Positions 58,050 through 64,000 of a DNA stretch of 64,000 nucleotides are shown here, one piece after another (the stretch's first letter is position 1; each line of letters begins with the position of its first letter). The notes under the pieces are model-generated. The model saw nothing but the letters and a program-made list of their open reading frames with translations. It did no database searches and was not told where the DNA came from. The stretch spans positions 1-64,000 of the forward strand of contig JBJXEW010000050.1 in assembly GCA_046156035.1 (NCBI GenBank), read 5' to 3'. This DNA is from JAEUIX01 sp046156035. Lineage in GTDB: Bacteria > Planctomycetota > Phycisphaerae > Phycisphaerales > UBA1924. The position numbers were made by a program, and so were the translations under genes.

Positions 58050-59216
58050 TCACGCCGCGCTGGGCGGCTTGGGCGCGGGTGGTGCCGGCGGCGCACCACC
58101 GCCACCGGGGCCGCGCGGGCCGAACATGCGTGTGCGCGGCGGGGGCCCGCCCAGCGCCCGCGAAGGCCGCGGCGCCCCAAAGCCGCCACCACCGCCGGCT
58201 GGCCCCCCCGCTCCGGGTGGACCGCCACGGAAGCCGCCACCACCACCGCCGCCCGGTCTGCCGCCGGGCCTGCCACCGCCAAAGCCCGGCCGGCCCATGA
58301 GTTGCGTGGGGTGCTCGCCCGCGTCCATCTGCTGCTGCTCGTAGCGGGCCTTGTTGTACTTGTGATCGTTCATGATCTCGATCTTGGCCAGTTTGTCGCG
58401 GGGGATGCGTTTTTGCAGTTCCTCGCGGGCAAAGAGCATGTTTGTGCGGCGGGAGACGTGCCCCAGCACCAGTTTCTGGCATTCCAGCACGCGGATCCAT
58501 TCCACGACATCGTTCAGGTGCAGGTGCATGCCGATCCGGGCACGCTCCTTGTGCTCGGGCTCGAAGAAGGTGCACTCGGAGATGATGACCTGGGCCTTGC
58601 GCACGTCTTCACGGACCATGTGCGGTCCGGGGCCCGTGTCCATGAGGTAGGCGATGAGCGGGATCTCGAGCGTGCGCGTGATCTGCTCGCCACGCTCCTT
58701 GAGTTCCATCAACTTCTCCTGCGGGAGGCCGATGAGGTCGGGCCGGAGTTTGGAACGGCGCTCGACAACGACGTAGCCGAAGGTGGGCACCGTGTGCTCC
58801 ACGGCAAACGCCCGCACGAAGATGTTGTTCTTCACCTCCACGAGCCCCTCGGGCTCCAAGGGGATGATGTTGTACGGCGTCTGCTGCCGTTCCAGGTCGA
58901 CGTACCCCTCCATCATCTTGCGGATCGCCGGGGCGGTTCGTGCATCGCAGATGATGTTGCCCGTGCCCATGCCCTGAAAGTGCCGCTGCGAGCAGTAATA
59001 CGCCAGGGCCCCGATGTGATCCATGTGCCCGTGGCTGACGGCCACGAACTTGCTCGTGAGCATCGGCCGCGGACAGACGCCCATGTCAAAGCCCAGGTCG
59101 AGTTCGGGCAGATGAAACGCCGTGGCTTCGCCCGCGATGGACGTGCCCACGATGCGGTACGGCGGGATGTAGAGGAACCCGAGCGACGACTCACGCGGCG
59201 GCGGTTTGGGAAGCAT
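58050..59216 (-). CDS. Metallo-beta-lactamase-fold RNase (RNase Z-like) with RG/G-rich tail
   Basis: A 388-aa protein of the RNase Z/ElaC-like branch. The metal motif HGHMDH at residues 62-67 is complete, with a conserved HTVPTFGYVV (VEHTVPTFGY-type) segment and MDTGPGPHM and HLHLNDVVEWIR later. RNase Z processes tRNA 3' ends, but other members act on other substrates, so the exact job is open. The last 82 residues (307-388) are almost wholly Gly, Pro, Arg and Ala with R-G repeats, a composition typical of RNA-binding low-complexity tails. The ATG at 59216 is used; the frame continues to 59354. It lies upstream of dnaA on the same strand. Confidence 0.78.
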   Translation of the reverse strand: MLPKPPPRESSLGFLYIPPYRIVGTSIAGEATAFHLPELDLGFDMGVCPRPMLTSKFVAVSHGHMDHIGALAYYCSQRHFQGMGTGNIICDARTAPAIRKMMEGYVDLERQQTPYNIIPLEPEGLVEVKNNIFVRAFAVEHTVPTFGYVVVERRSKLRPDLIGLPQEKLMELKERGEQITRTLEIPLIAYLMDTGPGPHMVREDVRKAQVIISECTFFEPEHKERARIGMHLHLNDVVEWIRVLECQKLVLGHVSRRTNMLFAREELQKRIPRDKLAKIEIMNDHKYNKARYEQQQMDAGEHPTQLMGRPGFGGGRPGGRPGGGGGGGFRGGPPGAGGPAGGGGGFGAPRPSRALGGPPPRTRMFGPRGPGGGGAPPAPPAPKPPSAA

Positions 59217-59515
59217 CGGGCAAATCTCCAGTGGCGGGGCGGTTGGCCCGGCCAGGCGAACGTTTCGTACGACTCTCCACCAGACCAGTCTATGCCCCCG
59301 GGCCGTGTGCGTGGCACATCGGCACCCAAACCCACCCACTTCCACACATCCCACACCTGTTCGGGCAAAGGTCGCATACCACCGAAGGCGTCAGGGTACG
59401 TGCATAATGAGTGTATGATTGGTGGAAAACAACCAGTTTCCTGTCGCTTGACAGTTTCTTTGATGGCGCGCATCTCTCGGCCCAGTCGATCGGCCCTCTT
59501 TTGGAAGGCTCCACG

Positions 59516-60373
59516 ATGCACACTCAAAGGACCAAGGCTGGTGCGGTGGTTGTTGCCGCGGCGGCCACGCTCGGGTGGCTTGGCTACACCGCGTTCACGC
59601 TGGGCAGCCGCCCGGAGCGCACCGCCCCACGGCGCGTGCTGCGAGACGACGGCCCGCCTCCGGCTGAGGCGCACGCGCGCCGCCCGGGGCCCACGACCCC
59701 TGCGGTGGCGCGAGAGTGGGTCCCCTCCGCCTCGCCGGCGATGATGGAGACTTCACTCACGGCGCTCTCGAACCGCATCGCGTTGGCCGGCACAACGCCG
59801 GCAGGGTCGGGCGTGTTGGCCCAGAGGCTCGGCGAGAACATCAAGACCATCCTGACGCCGCTCTTGGGGGGGCAGGGCGATCAGTTCCGCGCCACGCTGG
59901 CCACGCTGGGCGCGGCCCCGCCGCGGGAGCCGAAACCCGAGACCGCACCCGGTGGTGGTGGCGGCAACCCGCTGTTCAAGGCGCTCGTGGGTGCGCAACT
60001 CGACCTGGCCAACGCGAAGGTTCGCCACCTCTCAGCCGAGGAGGCCAAACAAGGCCCGATGGGCGGCCGTCGTCGCGGCGGCCCCAGTGCCGGCGGCGGT
60101 GGTGGCGGCGAGGATGACTTTGGTGCGGTCGTGGCCGCCGGATTCCGAGGAGCATTTCCCGCCTCCGAGAAGAGTGTCGAGGCCGGTTCGGCCCGGGTGG
60201 TGGAAGTCACGGTGCCGCTGCTCATCGACGGGGCGACGGACCCGGACCCGAACGCCAGGGTGACGTTCCGGATGGCGTACGACCCGGCCGCGGACGCCTG
60301 GCAGCCCATGTTGCTGGCGCTGGCGCTGCAGGACCCGGCGATTCTCCAGAAGTTTGCACCCCAGGGCGATTGA
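59516..60373 (+). CDS. Hypothetical exported protein
   Basis: A 285-aa protein with one N-terminal hydrophobic segment (VVVAAAATLGWLGYTAFTLG), then Pro/Arg/Gly-rich linkers and a C-terminal part (VVEVTVPLLIDGATDPDPNARVTFRMAYDPAADAWQPM) that looks like a small beta domain. No family recognised. GGAAGG lies about 7-12 bases before the ATG. It is followed 3 bp later by a pilin-like gene, suggesting a common transcript. Confidence 0.65.
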   Translation: MHTQRTKAGAVVVAAAATLGWLGYTAFTLGSRPERTAPRRVLRDDGPPPAEAHARRPGPTTPAVAREWVPSASPAMMETSLTALSNRIALAGTTPAGSGVLAQRLGENIKTILTPLLGGQGDQFRATLATLGAAPPREPKPETAPGGGGGNPLFKALVGAQLDLANAKVRHLSAEEAKQGPMGGRRRGGPSAGGGGGGEDDFGAVVAAGFRGAFPASEKSVEAGSARVVEVTVPLLIDGATDPDPNARVTFRMAYDPAADAWQPMLLALALQDPAILQKFAPQGD

Positions 60374-60376
60374 CCC

Positions 60377-61204
60377 ATGAGCACACCGCACAACCGCCAC
60401 CGCCTACGCCTCTCGAGGCGCGCGTTCACGCTCATCGAGATCATGGTCTCGATCTCGGTGATCGCCGTGCTTGTTTCTCTGGCGCTGCCGGGGCTGGCGC
60501 GAGCCCGCGAGGGCGCCAAGCAGACCCAGGCGCTGGCGAACATTCGCACGGTGGGCAGCGCGTTCATGATGTACGCCGATCAGTATCAGTACATGCCGTT
60601 TGTCGGCAAGGGGCGGCCGCCCGTCGGCCAGGCCCAGACCGAGGGCACACCCCCGATGGACGAGGATGTTCTGGGCGTGTACTGGTGGCCGCGCGGCACG
60701 ATCATCGCCACCAGCGACCATTGGGAACTGGCGTGGCTCTGGCCCGCGCCCTTGTCGGTCATGTTCCCGTGGGAAGACCACTACGCCACATGGGTTTCCG
60801 TCGGACGCAGGAGAACACTGCCGGAGACGGGGCAGTACATCGGCGACATCCAGCGAACGATCTCGCTTCGATACTCGAACGCGTTCCTCGCTTCGGGCCA
60901 ACTGTGGGCCAAGGAGCCCTCGGCCGCGCCCACCGAGAACCTGGTGCGGGGCACGCGCATCACGGATGTGCGGTCGCCGGCCCGCAAGGTGCTGCTGTGG
61001 GATGGTGACCTGTCGTACCTCGTCAGAGAGCCCGAGCGCGTGGGCGAGCACTACAAGGCCCCGACACCGATGGCGTTTGCGGACGGGCACGCGGCGGTTC
61101 ACGATCCGACGGTGGCGAAGGGGCCGGTGAAGAACCCGCTGAGCGGCTACGACGCGATGACGCTTCACGACACCGAGAACGGCGTGGCGGGTGAGGACTA
61201 CTGA
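60377..61204 (+). CDS. Type II/IV pilin-like protein (prepilin N-terminus)
   Basis: A 275-aa protein with a class III signal: basic leader, RRAFTLIEIMVSISVIAVLVSLALP, where the peptidase cuts before Phe and methylates it; Glu 5 of the mature pilin is present. The C-terminal half has TFADGHAAV-like sequence (MAFADGHAAVHD) common in planctomycete DUF1559 pilin-like proteins, so it is probably a pseudopilin or surface protein. It begins 3 bp after the preceding gene. Confidence 0.83.
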   Translation: MSTPHNRHRLRLSRRAFTLIEIMVSISVIAVLVSLALPGLARAREGAKQTQALANIRTVGSAFMMYADQYQYMPFVGKGRPPVGQAQTEGTPPMDEDVLGVYWWPRGTIIATSDHWELAWLWPAPLSVMFPWEDHYATWVSVGRRRTLPETGQYIGDIQRTISLRYSNAFLASGQLWAKEPSAAPTENLVRGTRITDVRSPARKVLLWDGDLSYLVREPERVGEHYKAPTPMAFADGHAAVHDPTVAKGPVKNPLSGYDAMTLHDTENGVAGEDY

Positions 61205-61292
61205 ACGCCGCAACTGAGACGCATTCGCGGTAAGCCGCTCCTGGCGGGCATGAGCGGGCCGAGCGGTGGTGAAAGCGGCTACGCTCGCTCAG

Positions 61293-61814
61293 ATGCGCAC
61301 GCGCGGCAACAGCATCATCGGCGGTGGGCTTGCCGCGGGCGCGGCCGGGTTGGCTGGCGCGTTGCTTTTGGGTGCCCTTGTCGGGTCGTTCGGTGGTGCC
61401 GCGGCGTACACGGCGCAGTACGCCAACGCGACGTCGTATCTCTCCGACGACCCCAAGGCGTGCATCAACTGCCACATCATGAACGACCAGTACAACAGCT
61501 GGTCGAGTTCCGCCCACCACGCGCGCGCCACGTGCAACGACTGCCACGTGCCCCACGATTCGGTCTTCAGCAAGTACCTCGTCAAGGCCGAGCACGGGTA
61601 CCGGCACTCCAAGGGCTTCACGCTCCAGAACTTTCACGAGCCGATCCGGATCACGCAGGGCAGCCGGGATGTCGTGATCGACAACTGTGTTCGCTGCCAC
61701 GAGGCGGCCACGCGGGATATCCGGAAGGTGGCGTTCCGCGATGTGCCGGGCATATCGGGCGCATTGGACTGCATCCGCTGCCACGCCAGTGTCGCCCACG
61801 GGCCGACGCGCTGA
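61293..61814 (+). CDS. nrfH: NrfH-type tetrahaem quinol dehydrogenase subunit
   Basis: A membrane-anchored cytochrome c of about 173 aa that takes electrons from menaquinol and passes them to NrfA. One N-terminal membrane helix is followed by four CxxCH sites: CINCH, CNDCH, CVRCH and CIRCH. The size matches NrfH/NapC short forms. The ATG at 61293 is chosen; GTG codons at 61266 and 61269 are alternatives. It is 16 bp upstream of nrfA, so the two form an operon for nitrite ammonification. Confidence 0.88.
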   Translation: MRTRGNSIIGGGLAAGAAGLAGALLLGALVGSFGGAAAYTAQYANATSYLSDDPKACINCHIMNDQYNSWSSSAHHARATCNDCHVPHDSVFSKYLVKAEHGYRHSKGFTLQNFHEPIRITQGSRDVVIDNCVRCHEAATRDIRKVAFRDVPGISGALDCIRCHASVAHGPTR

Positions 61815-61830
61815 ATGAGGGTTTGACTTT

Positions 61831-63411
61831 ATGACCACTCAGCCTGACACCCCATCGCCCCACACCAGCGGCCTTTCGCGGGTCGCCGTTTTCTGGCTCG
61901 CGGCCGTCGTCTTCGGCGCGGGCACGGTGCTGGTGATGATGCTCTACGGGAACATCGCGCAGCGCAAGTGGGAGGCGCAGAGCACGGTGCTGCGGATTGC
62001 TGACATCACGGAGGCCACGATCGACCCGGCCGAATGGGGCAAGAACTTCCCGCGCCAGTACGACGGGTACATCCGCACCACCGACAACGAGCAGGCCCGG
62101 TTCAAGTGGAGCGAGGGGCGTCCGCCCGAGGAGGAAGACCCCGCCGCGCGGGCCGATGGCGGCGATGCCAAGGCCGACTCAAAGTTGGAAGGCGACCCGC
62201 GCCTCCGGACCATCTTCAACGGGTACGCGTTCGCCATTGACTACCGCGAGCGTCGTGGGCACGCGTTCATGCTGGGCGACCAGCGCGACACCGAGCGCGT
62301 CAAGCAAAGGCCGCAGCCCGGCGCGTGCCTGGCCTGCCACGCCTCCAACGTGGTGGCCTACCGGGAGGCGGGCCTGAAACTCGGCGCGCCGGGCCTGCTC
62401 TCCGACCCGCTCACGTCGGCGAACGGGCAGAAGCAACTCTTCGGCGGCTGGGAGCATGTGAACGCCATGACCTACACCGACGCGACGGCGCTCGTCGGCC
62501 ACCCCGTGACGTGCCTGGACTGCCACGACCCCAAGACCATGGTGCTGCGCATCACCCGCCCGGCCTTTCTGGAGGGTGTTGCGAACCTGGCCCGCTCCGA
62601 CGACCCGGTGCAGCACCTGCCCAGCGTTGAGCAGTGGCGCCGTGGGGATCGCAAGCGGGCGTACGACCCGAACAGTCTGGCCAGCCGCCAGGAAATGCGG
62701 TCGCTGTCGTGCGCGCAGTGCCACGTGGAGTACTACTTCAAGGGCGACCAGAAGCGCCTGACGTTCCCGTGGCACAACGGCCTGAAGGTGGAGCAGGTGG
62801 AGGCGTATTACGACGAGGTCGGCTGGGACGACTGGACCCACAAGGACTCCGGGGCCAAGGTCCTCAAGGCCCAGCACCCCGAGTTTGAGTTGTGGAGCCA
62901 GGGCATTCACGCCCGCAGCGGCGTTTCGTGCGCAGACTGCCACATGCCCTACAAGCGCGAGGGGGCCATGAAGTTCACCGATCACCAGGTGCAGACGCCC
63001 ATGGCCCACGTGAACGTGTCGTGCCAGACGTGCCACAACTACACGGAGACCGAGATCAAGTCGCGCGTGGACCAGATCCAGAAACGGACAAAGGCCCACC
63101 TGGACAGGGCGGAGATCGCCGTGGTTGAACTCATCAACGCCATCAAGGGCGCGCAGGCCGCGGGTGCGACGGATGGCCAACTCGGCGCGGCCCGCGATCT
63201 GCAGCGCAAGGCCCAATGGCGGGCGGACTTTATCAACGCGGAGAACTCGATGGGCTTTCATGCGCCGGCGGAGACGCTGCGCATCCTGGGCGAGTCCATT
63301 GACTATGCGCGTCAGGGGATCACCGACATCGCCAGACTGCGGCCCGGGCCGGCCGCCGCGCCGGCGGGCGCACCGCGGGCCGACACACAGAGCCCATCGC
63401 GGGCTCCATGA
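61831..63411 (+). CDS. nrfA: Cytochrome c nitrite reductase NrfA, CxxCH variant
   Basis: Pentahaem enzyme reducing nitrite to ammonia on the periplasmic side. Five haem sites: CLACH (residues 166-170), CLDCH, CAQCH (followed by VEYYF with the active-site Tyr), CADCH and CQTCH. In most NrfA the first, catalytic haem has CxxCK; here it is CxxCH, as in a minority of the family. The N-terminus is a retained membrane helix rather than an obviously cleaved signal peptide. 526 aa, slightly longer than typical; the extra includes an acidic region near residue 90-115. Follows nrfH. Confidence 0.9.
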   Translation: MTTQPDTPSPHTSGLSRVAVFWLAAVVFGAGTVLVMMLYGNIAQRKWEAQSTVLRIADITEATIDPAEWGKNFPRQYDGYIRTTDNEQARFKWSEGRPPEEEDPAARADGGDAKADSKLEGDPRLRTIFNGYAFAIDYRERRGHAFMLGDQRDTERVKQRPQPGACLACHASNVVAYREAGLKLGAPGLLSDPLTSANGQKQLFGGWEHVNAMTYTDATALVGHPVTCLDCHDPKTMVLRITRPAFLEGVANLARSDDPVQHLPSVEQWRRGDRKRAYDPNSLASRQEMRSLSCAQCHVEYYFKGDQKRLTFPWHNGLKVEQVEAYYDEVGWDDWTHKDSGAKVLKAQHPEFELWSQGIHARSGVSCADCHMPYKREGAMKFTDHQVQTPMAHVNVSCQTCHNYTETEIKSRVDQIQKRTKAHLDRAEIAVVELINAIKGAQAAGATDGQLGAARDLQRKAQWRADFINAENSMGFHAPAETLRILGESIDYARQGITDIARLRPGPAAAPAGAPRADTQSPSRAP

Positions 63412-63449
63412 GCCCGGAAAGAGTCTTGCACCGGAACCCGCCCCGCCCC

Positions 63450-64000
63450 TCAGAACAGCACCTGCATCTGCACGCGCACGGCCGCGGCACCCGCGTCGGT
63501 GCTGCGCAAGCCTCCACCCCCGGTGGTCACGGTTGAAGCCCCGCTGAAGAGTGTGGGCACCAGGATGGCCCCCGCGGCGTTGGTTGTGGGTTGCAAGGCC
63601 ACCACCACGTCGGCGGTGAGTTTGGCCGCGTGCCCGGCGAAGTAGTGGATGAGGCCCAGGGTGAGAAAGTCCTGCCGGTCATCGACGAAGCCGCGGTCGG
63701 AGTCGTAGAACGTCGCGTCGTAGCGGATGAACGCCTCGTCGTGCTTGAGGAAGCGATAGCCGGCCTGCGTCATGAGGCCGTAGTCGTCGGTGGATGCCGC
63801 CGCGATCTGCGGGGGCACGTTGGGGCGGTGTGCGCTCATGCCCATGAACTGGGCGTAGAAGTTCCAGCCCGCACCCTTGAGCATCGCGTCAGCGGTGTAT
63901 CCGAGGAGCGTGGTATCGGCCTGGCCGCCCCCCCCACCCGTGTCGCGTGTGTTGCTTGAGCCTTGCACAAGCAGGGCGCACCCGAGATTGAACACCCACG
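63450..64000 (-). CDS. Porin-like outer-membrane protein, 3' part
   Basis: The window shows the last 180 or so residues; the gene continues past the right edge. Alternating hydrophobic and polar residues with Tyr/Phe (AFIRYDATFYDSDRGF, TLGLIHYFAGHAAKLTADVV) and a terminal Phe (MQVLF) are features of beta-barrel outer-membrane proteins, possibly phosphate-selective porin-like. It converges with nrfA. Open to 63995, so no start can be given. Confidence 0.6.
   Translation of the reverse strand, partial: WVFNLGCALLVQGSSNTRDTGGGGGQADTTLLGYTADAMLKGAGWNFYAQFMGMSAHRPNVPPQIAAASTDDYGLMTQAGYRFLKHDEAFIRYDATFYDSDRGFVDDRQDFLTLGLIHYFAGHAAKLTADVVVALQPTTNAAGAILVPTLFSGASTVTTGGGGLRSTDAGAAAVRVQMQVLF

Noticed and set aside
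59403..59450. TATGAT plus TTGACA as a promoter for the 59516 gene
   Set aside because: The two hexamers are in the wrong order or spacing for one promoter, and neither has a clear partner.

Overview
The window is dense, GC-rich bacterial chromosome with about 44 protein genes, no tRNA, rRNA or CRISPR, and no prophage. Several features point to the Planctomycetota, most likely class Phycisphaerae: a secreted protein with a VPTPGA...RRRRR PEP-CTERM-like tail, a methylated-pilin-type protein followed directly by cytochromes, an ECF sigma factor with a Gly-rich linker, a TPR protein carrying two RNA-polymerase alpha-CTD domains, a squalene-hopene cyclase, many GTG/TTG starts and few Shine-Dalgarno sites. 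This assignment is inference from gene content.

Layout. 1-9.4 kb: der, a lipoprotein, a nucleoside transporter divergent from a uridine-kinase-like gene (salvage), a murE-murF-mraY piece of the cell-wall cluster, and a BFD ferredoxin-like protein. 9.4-15.4 kb: TPR/alpha-CTD protein, carB and a PEP-CTERM protein. 15.4-25.5 kb: purB, a REP-associated (Y1/HUH) transposase between REP palindromes, a uvrC lacking its C-terminal HhH part, a repeat-riddled ORF, an M20 amidohydrolase, thrC, pheA and a HEPN/MNT pair. 25.6-33.6 kb: iron-type binding lipoprotein, membrane coiled-coil protein, squalene-hopene cyclase, TlpA-like thioredoxin, guaB and a DUF2283-like protein. 33.8-39.9 kb: glycogen debranching enzyme and overlapping ECF sigma factor, a candidate small RNA, a LOG-family protein, a 2-hydroxyacid dehydrogenase, clpS and an HU-like gene. 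40-50 kb: a large secreted protein, comEC, a lamin-tail protein, nuoE, a giant DUF2339 membrane protein and two small proteins. 50-64 kb: gltX, a Ser/Thr kinase-CHASE2 gene coupled to an exported protein, mutM, dnaA, a metallo-beta-lactamase RNase with an RG/G-rich tail, a pilin-like gene, nrfH-nrfA and the 3' part of a porin-like gene.

The most unusual signal is a set of short palindromic repeat families scattered between genes and also lying in frame inside conserved genes: der, carB (twice), purB, the squalene-hopene cyclase and the binding lipoprotein. In each case the added peptide falls where the family normally has a surface loop, and the gene stays open. This resembles the protein-coding palindromic elements known from Rickettsia, but with several unrelated families at once. 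Other leads are the REP/transposase unit that abuts a shortened uvrC, two candidate structured RNAs (36.74-36.94 kb and 15.52-15.67 kb), the duplicated alpha-CTD protein and a CxxCH-type NrfA.
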